Notes: generated by a model not told the origin, from the sequence alone. A stretch of DNA of 64,000 bases from Gari tellinella (GCA_922989275.2 OV277862.1:19759543-19823542), one strand, 5' to 3'. Positions 33,742 to 45,077 are shown, counted from the stretch's first letter. Made by a program: numbers and translations.

Positions 33742-33989
33742 ATAAAATACCTTCTCAAATCCCTCAAATATACCTTTCTCAAATATACTCTTCTGATTCT
33801 TGCCCCAAAGCAGCATAAATATTTTTCCTAGCACACAATTATTCATGTCATTTCATTTAAAGAAACTGAAAACCAAATGGTGTCCTGAAAAAAGTATGTC
33901 AAATGCTTATATGAATACGTAGATACATTGTATAACTTTAGAATAAGAAATTCTGTTAAACGGCATTTCAAATAAAAACTATTTAACTA

Positions 33990-34072
33990 AGTGGGGTTTT
34001 AACCCGGGTCGCGGGGACGAAAAACTAAACTTCAGATAGACTTTTTAACCATTGGGCTAACGAGTCATTCAT
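33990..34072 (-). tRNA. tRNA-like pseudogene or SINE head
   Basis: On the minus strand: gactcgttagcccaatggtt (A-box-like) and cgacccgggttaaaacccc (degenerate B box). The arms fold only partly, and I would not call it functional. Confidence 0.35.
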
Positions 34073-34100
34073 TTATCGACCGTCGAGAGTAAATCTACAA

Positions 34101-34343
34101 GGGCCCGTTTCATAAAACTTTGTACGACAAAAAAGGGTCGTAAGTCTAAACTTTACAATACATTTAATTATGATTTCTCTATCTAATCCTGTCTTGTGGC
34201 ATCTCTTTGGAATCGTCCTTTCAAGACGATTCCAAAAAGATGTCACAAGACAGGATAAGATTGAGAAATAAATAATAATTGAGACTTTTATAATCTGACT
34301 TACGACAAGATTTGTCGCACGAAGTTTTATGAAACGGGTCCCT
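34101..34343. mobile_element. Family K element
   Basis: Gggcccgtttcataaaactt to gttttatgaaacgggtccct, with inner arms as in 25988. Followed by a phrase shared with 40845-40930 (atgcacgataatgccacaaa-like) at 34533. The short open frame 34329-34547 starts inside the element and ends in this repeat. Confidence 0.85.
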
Positions 34344-34887
34344 GTTGTGTACAATGAGGGAGAAGAATATATAAAGTCCCTGTTTATGCAAGCAATTGCG
34401 CAAACGATTCCGGAAATAGATTTACTTAGTTTATCATATGGAGTAAAAAAACATTTTTTAAAGCAAACAATATATGTAGAACTAAAATTCGGTGACTTTT
34501 TAACTGCTTTTAGACTTAGCATATTTTTAATACCAGATGCACGATAATGCCACACATTTCCTTTTTTTCGGTATTATATTTTTATTTTTTCCAAATGCAC
34601 CATTTTGTTTTCAGCCTCTTTAAAATTTCCGGGCTTCCTTGCCTTTTTTTATTTTATCGAACCCAACTTGTATTAAATTTTCATCAACAATGCATGCGAT
34701 ACTTTCAAATCACAGGTAAACACGTGTAATGACCATTGTAAGAAGTTTTGCCAATACACTCCGCCCAAATGGTCTGATTGCTTATCATAAGGATACTTTT
34801 CTGGCAAGATGAGAATAAAGAATCTGTTTCGTAAAAGGCAAATTAAAATTGCATTTATATAGTGTCAATGACCTCGCTTTGGTTACG

Positions 34888-35222
34888 GTGCGTTAAGAAA
34901 TACAAAACATATGTGCGTTATTCGGAGGGAGTCGTTATTAGGAGGGAACTAGACTTACATTTGCAAACAACTTGAATCCAGATCAGACGCCGCGTAACGC
35001 GGCGTCTGACCTGGATTCAAGCTGTTTGTCAATCGTCTTTAAGTTTTTCTATCAAAATATATTATGTAACTTTGAGACTAACAGCAGAAGACAAGTTTTA
35101 AACTGACGACATTGCAGTCATTAATAGGTTGGACGTAATTGTCTTGTGTGGGGAAATAGCGGCAAGCGTTGTTATAAGGAGGGAGTCGTTGTTGTGAGTG
35201 TCGTTGTAGGGAGGTAGCATTG
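34888..35222. mobile_element. Family A MITE, left end worn
   Basis: P1 core at 34967-35029 (ccgcgtaacgcggcgtctga); right end gtgtcgttgtagggagg to cattg-TA. 35223-35711 holds only a half P1 copy near 35330. Confidence 0.75.
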
Positions 35223-35711
35223 TACTATCGCACAAAATTCTGGGCACCAAGCGAACGCGAAACGCCTTAAATTATAAACCATTAACCCTTACTGGAAGAT
35301 AAACCTAAACATAGATTGTTTGCAAACAGTAACGGTCCTGATCAAGGTCCCTTCAACACAAAATTATATTTGCACTGTTTAGTACAGTGTAAATTTATAT
35401 TGTCTGGAAACCATTTCTCAAGATTTTAACAATTTAATTTTTCTCCCAATGTGGAACAATTCGTATGAAAAGTCGACATGACAAACGTTTATATAAACAA
35501 TATTAACAATGCTGGGACGAGATTCAGAGTGTTATTGGGTATCCAATGTAGTAACTTAATCAATGATAGGTTGTCAATGCTAAGTACTTCTAACTCTACT
35601 TGCTTTGAAAACAATTTACCTCCAGATTTGACGAATCAATTCAGAGTCCTGTGACAATAAGAGCGGCTTGACAAACATATCGATGTTTCTTTTGTAAACT
35701 TACCAAAGTTC

Positions 35712-35963
35712 TTAAACACATTATCCCCTGAAACGTCCAATGGACAAATCAAGTTTACAACAAAGGCTGGTCCATTTTAGACTATTTAGGGTTATTTTTT
35801 ATAATATATTGCAACAAGACAAACAGTGAAGTCCCTGATTAGAGGGCTCCTTCAGGAGCCCTCTAATAAGGGACTTCACTATTTGCATTAGACAAATGTA
35901 CCCTTCACAGGTATACTTTTAGTAAAGAACGCATATATGCGTCACTAGGGCTCAATGAGTTAA
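35712..35963. mobile_element. Family B element
   Basis: TTAAACACATTATCCCCTG to gggctcaatgagttaa, hairpin agtccctgattagagggctc/ctt and inverse. Confidence 0.8.
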
Positions 35964-35980
35964 CATTGCGGACGATATGT

Positions 35981-36465
35981 GTAACCCTTTCACTGCCTTA
36001 CCCCAAGTACAGTGGTTTTTAGCAAACAGTTTGGTGCCTGATTAGACGCCGCGTCACGCGGCGTCTGATCAGTCTCCAAACTATTTGACATTAATCACGA
36101 TATTACTTTTGTCAATTGACCTAAAAATTCAGTTTAATAACACCGGACGACAATTGTTTAAAACAGATGACGTCATAGCGGTTCAAGAGTTAAAACCGAC
36201 AATATAATGGCATTAACCCTTTCACAGCCAATGACACCTAAAGGCGACTTCACAAACAGTTTCGATCCTGATCAGAGGCCGCGTCACGCGGCTTCTGATC
36301 AGGATCCAAACTGTTTGACACTCGTATCGACATTTCTTCAATCAAAAACAGCCCTAAAGCTGACTTTAAAAATATTGCAGACGACACTACCAATGCAGAC
36401 GATATTTATAGTTTGGCGGTAAGAGGATCAAAGCAGTCGATAAAACTGGGCAACGAAAGGGTTAA
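35981..36465. mobile_element. Two family D elements in tandem
   Basis: 35981-36193 (taaccctttcactgcc; core 36023-36088) and 36213-36465 (TTAACCCTTTCACAGCC to aacgaaagggttaa; core 36255-36318). The second ends 84 bases before the gene 2 start codon, so the gene 2 promoter region overlaps or abuts it. Confidence 0.8.
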
Positions 36466-36549
36466 AGAGTAAAAGGCCTGTCACTGATTGATTCCATTAT
36501 CTTGTCCGCTGGTGGCTGTGTCACTCTAGTCTCTTGACTTACAGTTACC

Positions 36550-36870
36550 ATGTATTGTCAGTTACGACTGGTGGCAATGTTTGCCATTGCGGTGTCTAAG
36601 TTCGGCAATGCAATGCCTAGTTTTCATTATTCTGAAAGTATCATGACAACTGGAGTAATGGATGATAGTGACGTAGTAGTGGTGGAACAGCAACACGGAA
36701 TAAGCGTGTACCAGTGTTTTGAAGATTGCATCGGAAAGAGTAATTGTGACTTCATAAACTACCACTTGATGGCACATCTGTGTCAACATATTCGAGTGAA
36801 TGGCCCTGTTGATCCGACAGTCGCAAATGCCAAAGGTTTCTTGTATGGGAGCAAAACAGAGTGGAAATTG
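36550..36870 (+). CDS. Gene 2, exon 1: signal peptide and PAN/apple-like domain
   Basis: The ATG at 36550 has a good context (taccATGt). The first 21 residues form a plausible signal peptide (MYCQLRLVAMFAIAVSKFGNA), with cleavage after GNA; the Lys at 17 is slightly unusual. Residues 25-105 look like a PAN/apple module: VYQCFEDCIGKSNC, then INYH and HLC (Cys 56, 60, 66, 78). It reaches GFLYGSKTEW and then a gtatta donor, which is weak but leaves phase 0 for the next exon. A tract cttgacttacag ends seven bases before the ATG, so a non-coding first exon further upstream is possible. A TTAA-bounded element (36213-36465) ends 84 bases before the ATG. The gene makes a secreted protein of 337 residues; PAN modules bind protein or carbohydrate. 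Homologues should be lectin-like proteins of molluscs. Confidence 0.75.
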
Positions 36871-37151
36871 GTATTACATTTTGATATAATATATGATGTT
36901 ATTTGGAAAATTTATATTTAATAACACACTATATTCATTGCATGTCCCTGCTGTTACCTAGATATTCAATTTCTTCCTCAACTATAGAAGAAACTAGTTA
37001 TTCCCCTATACCATATTAGCTAGCGACTACTGTTGTAAGAACTCGTTACCCGTCCCCTTCCAATTACGAACATCGAATAAGATATGTTTATACGTAATTT
37101 AAGTTTTAAGTTTTTAAAGTTTGTTGTTGCAAAAAAGTCTTACGCCCTTGT

Positions 37152-37291
37152 CCATTGGTCATAAAGAGTTTCAGTTGAGTCTAAGATAGTTTTCAAGCAT
37201 TTGATTGGTCAGATCTGAGCGAAAGCTCAAATCTGACAAATCAAATGCTTGAAAACTATCTCAGACTCAACTCAAACTCTTTATAACCATG
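37152..37291. repeat. Near-perfect palindrome in gene 2 intron 1
   Basis: Two 68-base arms (ccattggtcataaagagttt ... cagatctgagc) with a four-base loop. A relative lies at 58814-58962. Confidence 0.9.
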
Positions 37292-37450
37292 GAATCAGGC
37301 ACTTACCAATACGCCATCTTACGGCAACTCAGTAACGGACTGGTAAAGTTAGGACTTAAATATTAGAGATTACACTGTATAAACAAACGTTATGATTTCA
37401 CACTTTACTTAAGTCCATGGCTTAAAGACAAAAAATCCTCTAACTTTCAG

Positions 37451-37529
37451 GAAGGTTACCCAGGTTGTAACTCATGTTCCGACAACGAGGTGTGCAATAT
37501 GTCTAATGGTACTTCATGTGATAAATCTG
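37451..37529 (+). CDS. Gene 2, exon 2: small Cys-rich (EGF-like) module
   Basis: A 79-base exon between ctaactttcag and gtaagt, phase 0 in and phase 1 out. It encodes EGYPGCNSCSDNEVCNMSNG followed by TSCDKS: four Cys in a short spacing (C-x2-C-x5-C-x6-C) that resembles part of an EGF-like or lectin-hinge module. The exon's last 50 or so bases and its donor are repeated about fifteen times directly downstream (37530-38660). The first donor is the only one that keeps the frame open, because 23 bases past it the read-through frame meets TGA (after KLIMFRQ). Confidence 0.7.
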
Positions 37530-38660
37530 GTAAGTTAATCATGTTCCGACAATGAGATGTGCAATATGACTAATGGTACTTCATGTGATAAAAATGGTAA
37601 GTTACTCATGTTCTGACAATGAGATGTGCAATATGTCTAATGGTACTTCATGTGATAAATCTGGTAAGTTACTCATGTTCCTACAATGAGATGTACAATA
37701 TGACTAATGGTACTTCATGTGATAAAAATGGTAAGTTACTCATGTTCTGACAATGAGATGTGCAATATGTCTAATGGTACTTCATGTGATAAATCTGGTA
37801 AGTTACTCATGTTCCTACAATGAGATGTGCATTATGACTAATGGTACTTCATGTGATAAAAATGGTAAGTTACTCATGTTCTGACAATGAGATGTGCAAT
37901 ATGTCTAATGGTACTTCATGTGATAAATCTGGTAAGTTACTCATGTTCCTACAATGAGATGTACAATATGACTAATGGTACTTCATGTGATAAAAATGGT
38001 AAGTGATTCATGTTCTGACAATGAGATGTGCAATATGACTAATGGTACTTCATGGGATAAAAATGGTAAGTTATTCATGTTCTGACAATGAGATGTGCAA
38101 TATGTCTAATGGTACTCCATGTGATAAATCTAGTAAGTTACTCATGTTCCGACAATGAGATGTACAATATGACTAATGGTACTTCATGTGATAAAATGGT
38201 AAGTTACTCATGTGTCAACAATGAGATGTGCAATATGTCTAATGGTAAAACATGTGATAAATCTGGTAAGTTACTCATGTTCCGACAACGATGTGCGCAA
38301 TATGTTTAACCGGTAATACATGTGATAAAACTGGTTCCAATAATTATGTAAAAGTGGAAATGCATGTGGTAAAACTGGTGAGTTACTGACGTTCCGACAA
38401 CGATGTGTGCAATATGTCTAATGTAAATGCATGTTAAAAAAAATTGTAACTTACTCATGGTCCGACAACAATATTACCTTATGGTTAGACATGTGATAAC
38501 ATAGGTAAGTTACTCATGTTCCGACAATGAGATGTACAATTATTATGTCTTACCATAATGTATGTGATAAAACCGGTTGCAATAATTATGTCAATCGGGT
38601 AATGCATGCGGTAAAACTGGTAAGTTACTCATGTTCCGGCAACGATGTAGGCAATTTGTC
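37530..38660 (+). repeat. Tandem array of the exon 2 5' splice site (67-bp units)
   Basis: Donor GT positions after the first (37530) fall at 37597, 37664, 37731, 37798, 37865, 37932, 37999, 38066, 38133, 38199 and 38266: an almost constant 67 bp. Copies then decay, with usable gtgagt/gtaagt sites at 38378, 38505 and 38620. The units mostly alternate two variants (aaatctg and aaaaatg before gtaagt), which implies growth in 134-bp pairs. Each unit still reads as the end of the Cys-rich exon (CNM-NGTSCDK). The period is not a multiple of three, so use of later donors would shift the frame. Confidence 0.95.
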
Positions 38661-38814
38661 TGGTCAGGGTTATAATCTAAATACTTCAAACATGTACATC
38701 ATGGCATGAAAGCGTATTTACTGTTCTTCTGATCAAGCTAACTTGTCAGTTTTATCAAATAAGTTACCGTTTGACATATTTAACACATTGTTGTCGGAAC
38801 GTGTTCAATAAGTC

Positions 38815-39395
38815 AAACGGCGTCTGGTCTAAATTCAAGCTGTTTGTCACTCGGCATTATGTTATTTTCTGTCAAAATGTCCAATATGTGACTTTGAGGA
38901 AAACAACAGAAGAAAATTTACGATAGTGCAGCAGTGAAAAGTTTGGACAAATGCCTTGTTTAGGGAACAGCGTCAAGCAGTGTTGTAAGGAAACAGTGTA
39001 AACTCAGACCAGAGAGCTCATAAACAGCACTGTTTGTTATTTTGCAATACATTGTAAAACTCAACCCTAAACGGTTTAAAAATGAGAGATTTCATTAGCC
39101 AAACGAAAGTAGGGTTTTACTGAAGCTTTCAGCGATTTTGCTATTTGCTGAACCCTTTACTCCATAGACTGTTCTCGTATTGGATATTTATAAGTGACCG
39201 CTTATAGCAGGTTGAAAGTAAAGGAGAATGCACCTTAATGTGCATCCTGCTTTACTTTCAGCCTGATTCAAGTTACCATCTTCTAGAAAATATTTCTTAT
39301 GCTGTATATTCATGACTGTGTAAAGTTTAACTATTTTCTTCAATGGAGGAATAAATCAGATGCGTAAAAAGGGTATTTATGGGGCAATGGGTTAA
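38815..39395. mobile_element. Family A fragment and family C element in gene 2 intron 2
   Basis: 38815-38995 is the middle of family A. Near 39149-39395 is a C copy (hairpin gcaggttgaaagtaaagg/ag and inverse; end ggggcaatgggttaa). 39396-39699 holds nothing recognised. Confidence 0.6.
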
Positions 39396-39699
39396 ACAAT
39401 CATATGCTTGACACACCTTCAGTTTAGATGTTAGTACAGAGGAACATTACAATAGTATCATAACATTAGTTAAACAAAACAGTATTGGATTCCTGGGGCA
39501 TTAGAAAATTCTTCTCGCCTTGTTGATTTTACCAGCCGGGACCATCCATGGGTTGTTTTCATACTATTAAAGTATGCCCTTCCGGGAACATGTCATCAGC
39601 ATTTTGTTTTACTGTAGAAAAGTCAATACTTATGTCAAAAAGTGGGATTCCTGATCAAAACACCATTTTACTTCTACGGGGGACTATATTTACCCCTTC

Positions 39700-40570
39700 A
39701 CTGCAATGACCGAATCAATTTTAAACAATTGTCGTCTACTTCTAGTTCTCAAATTAAAATTTTAGGTATTTTGACATAAGAAATATTGGAATAAGTGACA
39801 AACATTTTGAATCCAGATCTGGCACCGCGTTACGCGTTGACCCACTAATCTGGGTCTATACTGTTTGCCTAGGACATGTGTACTCTCAACATGTTTAACT
39901 ATTTGTAAATGACGACTATACTCGTCGCTAGGTGCCAAAACATTAATGGCATTTCAAGTAACGGTAACTGATACCGAAAGACACAGTGTTAATGGTCATT
40001 GAAAAACAACCCCGCCGACATTGACAAAGTCGGCAATAATATTTGCACACAAATCAAAATGTTCTTATTGATTTCAATTTCTAGCTCAGAAAGTGAATTG
40101 CTTTTAAAAACTTGTTTGCTAACCTGAAAAACAATAATAGGCTATTGGTACGCTTATGTAGAGCTACATGTATTGGAATTTCGAAAATATTGAATTCAGA
40201 TAGCGCACAAAAGTTTGAGAAAAAAAACAACAACAACTTGACACACAGAGTCTGATAAGGATCTAAACTGTTAAGACACGTTTCTGTGTTAATTGGATTT
40301 AAAATTGAAAAAAGAACACCCGTAAAATGCAGCTTAAACGTGGAAAATATCACTTCTAGGGTTGATTAATTCCAGTTTCTAATAAAGTGTGGTCCATTTT
40401 TGACAAATAAGGAACTTTTCTGCAATATAAAGCAAATTGGCAAAAATGTGCAGATTTAAGGAGCCCTCTGAACAGGGTCTATACTTTTTGTAAATGGCAA
40501 GCGTACTCTTCTCATATACACTGTTTGTAAATGACGAGTAAATACAATGTACTCGTCGCTAGGGTTTAAT
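39700..40570. mobile_element. Worn D-like and B-like remnants
   Basis: Ttaccccttcactgcaatg at about 39692, half P1 core at 39803-39868, and B-type ends at 39900-39935 and 40500-40570 (gtactcgtcgctagggttt). 40571-40970 holds nothing recognised beyond the phrase shared with 34533. Confidence 0.5.
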
Positions 40571-40970
40571 GTATTCATATTGCATCTTTTTCGACTTTTT
40601 TTTTAAAATAGATACTTACATGTAGGAGTCGAGGACACAATGTACCGAAAATAAGATACGACATTGCACACTTGCAATCTCACATAATAGTTTCGGCGTC
40701 TTCACCAAAGTTGTAAAACAGAATTTTTTTTTTACCTCTTACGGCATTCCGTAATATGTCCGAGTAGTTAAAGCAATGGAAAATTCTAAAATATAAAGAT
40801 TCAGTGAAGTTTCTTTAGAATGTTTTGTAGCGACCATATTTGTTAAATGCCATATGCACGATAATGCCACAAATTCGCTCTTATTTGAGTAGTTTTTCTT
40901 TTGTTTTACAAATAGACCTTTTGTTTTTCAGTCTCTTAAAGCTACAGTTTTAATCTAGAATATATATATA

Positions 40971-41167
40971 CAGTAAAACCTCTTTATTACGGACACTAAA
41001 AGAAGGCTATTTGATGGTGTAAAATACAGGTGACAGCTTAAAGCAGTGTGACAGTAAAACAAAAAGGAGCTTTCTGTTTTACTGCCACCTTGCTTTAAGC
41101 AGTGTCACCTGTCATAAACACCTGTTTATTAACTTAATTTAGTGGTCCTAATAGAGAGGTTTTACTG
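40971..41167. mobile_element. Family P MITE, intact
   Basis: TA on both sides; CAGTAAAACCTCTTTATTAC to gtcctaatagagaggtttta. It ends 78 bases before gene 2 exon 3. Confidence 0.85.
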
Positions 41168-41245
41168 TATTTGATTATTTTTTATTTCATTTCTGAATTG
41201 ATTATTACTTATGTATATTTACTATACATGTATTCCTTCAAACAG

Positions 41246-41398
41246 GATGCGGGGTGCCACCATATGTACCATCCTCAGTGCTGTTTGGTAACACCTTTAC
41301 AATAAATAGTCACGTGGTGTATTCCCAGTCTGTCTCTGGTGTTACGATGACGTATGGCTGTTATCCTAACGGAACGTGGCTCATGGACTCCATGAAAG
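41246..41398 (+). CDS. Gene 2, exon 3: sushi/CCP-like module
   Basis: The exon follows ccttcaaacag; G+GA completes the split codon. It encodes CGVPPYVPSSVLFGNTF, then VYSQSVSGVTMTYGCYPNG and TWLMDS. CG-P-P at the start, a Y-G-C and a terminal NGTW are the landmarks of a CCP/sushi domain, although the last Cys is not seen, so the module is short or atypical. The donor is gtacac, and a repeat shared with gene 1 starts two bases into the intron. Exon length 153, phase 1 to phase 1, which is the usual symmetric class for exon-shuffled extracellular modules. Confidence 0.7.
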
Positions 41399-41400
41399 GT

Positions 41401-41790
41401 ACACCATCCATGCGTTCAGTAAGGAAATCGTTGGCCGTCGATAGCCATCGATTGCGAGTTGGCCACCGGTCTAAAATACAGTGGAGAAATCGTTATTCTT
41501 CCGTTCAAACGCAAACGCAAAAATTGCAATAAAATATAGAAAATGACAGCTTTTTAACAATTCTGACTACCAGTTTTAATCTGAGTGGCAAACAGTTTGG
41601 ATCCTGATCACACGCCGGGTTACCCGGCGTCTAATCTGGCTCCAAACTGTTTGCAATTCAAAAAAATAGTTAAAGCGTAAACGCGGTTATTTGGAAATAA
41701 AACGTTTTAAATATCTACTGTACTCTGCACGCTGCACACGGGGCACAAACTGCTAACCTAAACAGAAAACAGTGGTAACTGAACACGCTA
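41401..41790 (+). repeat. Compound repeat with nested G MITE, copy 2 (just after gene 2 exon 3)
   Basis: Direct copy of 13345-13729; the G MITE is at 41479-41720, TA on both sides. The repeat starts two bases inside the intron (exon end 41398, GT at 41399). Confidence 0.9.
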
Positions 41791-41889
41791 AAGAGCAAAG
41801 TAATGTATAGCCGAACTTCGGAATCTCGAACTCGCTTAACTCGAACTTACCCGTAGTTCTACAGTTCAATTTCATTATATCGGCCTCAT

Positions 41890-42436
41890 TTAACCCTTTA
41901 CCTCATAAATACGTATTTTTACCCCTCTACTGTATTCCTCCACTGAACAAAATAGATCCGGTTTATACAGTCATAATAAGTATTACAAGAAATATTTTCT
42001 TTATTCTAGCAGATGGGAGCTTAAAGCAGGCTGAAAGTAAAGCAGAATGCGCTTTAAGGCGCATTCTGCTTTAATTTCAACCTGCTTTAACACATTCAAC
42101 CCTAGCGAGGAGTATACTCGTCATTTACAAACAGTGTACCTGTAAATATTACACTTGCCCTATGCAAACAGTGCAGACTCTGATAAGAGGGCTCCTTAAT
42201 GAGCCCTCTGATCAGGGTCTACACTGTTTGTCATTTTGAAATATAGTGTTAAAATCAACACTAAATAGCCAAAAATGAACTAGACTTATTTTGAAATAGA
42301 GATTTTCCTTTAAAAGTTTCAGGGGAAAATTACCCCATAGCATTTTTCTAGTTTTGAAGATAGATGACTACATAACCCATTTTCCCCTGAAACTTTTAAA
42401 GGAAAATCTCTATTTCAAAATAAGTCTAGTTCATTT
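41890..42436. mobile_element. C element, B element and an inverted repeat
   Basis: C from TTAACCCTTTACCTC to its half-way point at 42087, where B begins from a TTAA (cacattcaaccctagcg). The B right end (aaagtttcaggggaaaat) is repeated inversely at 42373-42436. Confidence 0.65.
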
Positions 42437-42639
42437 CAAAGTTAAAACGTGACTTAAATGTCCTAAGTGTTTCAATCTCTATCTCGAGTGTTATTGTTTC
42501 TCAAAAACATTAATATTCACAACATTAACTTGGTATCAAACGTGTATTTCTACCATATGGGGATATCAATGTTCTTTGCCAAGAAAATCCGATTGAAATA
42601 TTTCAAGATTGAAAACATACATAGTCAAAATTACAGTCA

Positions 42640-44050
42640 AACCTGTATAAGACAGCCACCTTTGGGACCTAGTGAAACTGGCTGTTATATACAGGTGGCT
42701 GTCTTATGCAGGTCTCGTCAGAAACCACGAACCATTACATGCAAGTCTGTACAATAAGAGAGAAATACATGTAGAGTGTACAAAATAGCTTTAATCATAA
42801 CTTTACATTACATATATAATAAAAAAATAATACTATTGCCAAAAAACATTTAATAGTTAAACTTCTGGTGCTTCTGTGTCTCATGTGCCTTCACAGTCAC
42901 TAGCTAATCTGCTTCGTGTATATCTCATGTCTCTCCTCCAGCAGCTATGTGGCTGGTTTATCCCAGTTTTGTGCCTGCTCACATGTCTGTTTCTCTGTTG
43001 ATGTTCAGGAGATCTTTAAAAATTACACTAGAGCAGTTCCTTCGAAATGATTTGTAACACAGGGAGTATTAAATAATTTTCCGCTTCTTCATCACTGTTG
43101 AAATTGTCATTACTGTTCAGCTAGAGCAGTGTATGGTACAGTGACCACACATACTAAGTAAATGTGTTGATGTCTCAACAGTTGACTGCACGCCAAGATC
43201 GGCTTATTCAGTACCGTTAGATAGCGTCACTGCACTCATGGTTTCTGAAAAATAAAAAGTGGGAGGGGTAAGTTTTTCGTAATGAATTATGAAAAATTCT
43301 CGCTACTTTTTGTCTCATACATAACAACGGTACTATCGTTGTCGTTGTGGTTAATATCACCACTGGTTATACGCATTTTCAATCATTTGGAGCTATTAAA
43401 AACGTCAAAAAGTCGACAGATTTGATTTCTTGACACGAAACACCATAGAAACACCGTTGAATAGCGAGTGTTTTCGTTTCCATTCTGTGCCGATATTGTT
43501 CCACTTTTTCGACAGTTTTCTACCAGTCTGTCTCAATAATGTATCTGGCGCTTCTAAACTTGTAAAAATAATCAAATAAATCAAACAACTTACGCTTTTG
43601 CACCAGAAAACTCGGATTGTTTTGGCAGCCTTTTCGTCAAAAAGACAAATAAACGGGAATGTGCGAGATTTGGATTTCTTTTGACAGAAGAGGTTTTTAG
43701 CACGGGAGGTAATTCCTATGTCAACAATTTACCCCCAGGGAAAGAACGAAGATTATTTCGGTTCTAACATCACAGCTTATTATATATATTTTTTCATCGT
43801 GTGATTTATTGCAGATTACATGTACATGTGTGTTATAAAAGTGTTTAATTATTCATGTAAATAAAAGCATGCTCTTTATACGATTTTTTCCTGATATAGA
43901 AAGCATGCCGTGGATTTTTGACTTTATATTCAATTGAATATTTTTAATGTAACAAATTTGGTCAAACAAATTCAATTTCCTGAAGTATGGCCAGTTTCGA
44001 ATTTTATACAAAAAAATTGAGAAAAATACACAATTGAACTCTTTATTCCA
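42640..44050. other. Intron 3 interior, mostly unrecognised
   Basis: A pogo-like end (CAGTCAAACCTGTATAAGAC) with a short inverse, ggtggctgtcttatgcagg, lies at 42642-42712. The remaining 1.3 kb has no gene or repeat that I can name. Confidence 0.5.
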
Positions 44051-44514
44051 AAATATATGACTTTTTACGCATTTAATCCAGTCATTCACCGAAGGAAATA
44101 GCTGCATTTTACCGTATACAGTTATAAATACATGTATACACGATAAGCAAAAGTTTCCATATCCTAGCAAATGGTAGTCTAAAGCAGACGGAAAGTAAAT
44201 CAGAATGCGTTTTAAGGCACATTCTGCTTTACTTTCAGCCTGCTATCACTTGTCACATGTCTTCAAGATTAGAAACAGGCTATGAGATAAAGGGTTATAG
44301 GAACAATTTGAAAACAAATACACAGGCCTCCATATAAGGGGGAGTTAACTGAACAAATCCAAAATGTTCTCACTCATTTTAGCACCAAATCCTATTGTGT
44401 TACTACTACTCATTAGAATCGTCTCTTAGAGACGATTTCAATGAGTAGTGACACCATAGGGTTTTAAGCAGAACTAAAGATTTTAGTTTTTTAAATACCC
44501 CCTTATCTGGAGCT
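44050..44514. mobile_element. Family C element and H-type element upstream of exon 4
   Basis: C near 44060-44298 (hairpin gcagacggaaagtaaatc and inverse). H-type 44323-44514: cctccatataagggggagt to acccccttatctggagc, with a palindrome catt-agaatcgtctcttagagacg. It ends about 22 bases before exon 4. Confidence 0.65.
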
Positions 44515-44536
44515 TATTTGATTCTGCTTTCAACAG

Positions 44537-44691
44537 TGCCGCCGACGACAACAACAACTTCTACAACCACTACCACTACAATAGCCACGACATCGAGTGG
44601 TACATTCGTAACGACCGGCTGGGTTGAACGACCTGGAAGTGATTATACATATATGGTTGTAACAACTCCCACCGACTGGCACACTGCTAGG
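44537..44691 (+). CDS. Gene 2, exon 4: Thr-rich linker and start of the lectin domain
   Basis: The acceptor is tgctttcaacag and the donor gttagt. It encodes VPPTTTTTSTTTTTTIATTS, a mucin-like linker likely to be O-glycosylated, then TGWVERPGSDYTYMVVTTP and TDWHTAR, which begins the C-type lectin fold. The phase runs from 1 to 0 and joins DYC in the next exon. The exon is tightly bracketed: an H-type element ends about 22 bases upstream, and a family A MITE begins 21 bases downstream. Confidence 0.7.
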
Positions 44692-44712
44692 GTTAGTTCA
44701 CTTTCATTACTA

Positions 44713-45077
44713 CAGTGCTCCCTACAACGACACCCAATGGGAGACACAGCGTGTGCTTGTTGTTAGGAGGGAGTCGTTATAGGGAGGGAAAATTAAGAAT
44801 TGGTGTACATTTGCAAACAGCTTGAATCCAGATCAGACGCCGCGTAACGCGGCGTCTGATCTGGATTCAAGATGTTTGTCTTTCGTCACTTTATTAATTC
44901 TATCAAAATGTCAGCTTATTTGTAACTTTGAGAAAAAACAGCAGACGACAACTTTAAGCAGACGATATTGCATCAGTAAAACGTTAGACACAATTGTCCT
45001 GTTTCGGGAACCAGCGACAATGGTTGTTGTAAGGAGGGAATCGTTGTTGGGAGGGCCGCTGTAGAGAGGAAGCGCTG
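44713..45077. mobile_element. Family A MITE downstream of exon 4
   Basis: Intact, TA at 44711 and 45078, P1 core 44815-44878. It starts 21 bases after the exon end. Confidence 0.85.

Noticed and set aside
34329..34547. 72-codon open frame
   Set aside because: It begins in a K element and ends in a dispersed repeat also found at 40845.
37530..38660. CRISPR-like array
   Set aside because: The repeats are contiguous 67-bp units without variable spacers and contain a splice donor; the genome is eukaryotic.
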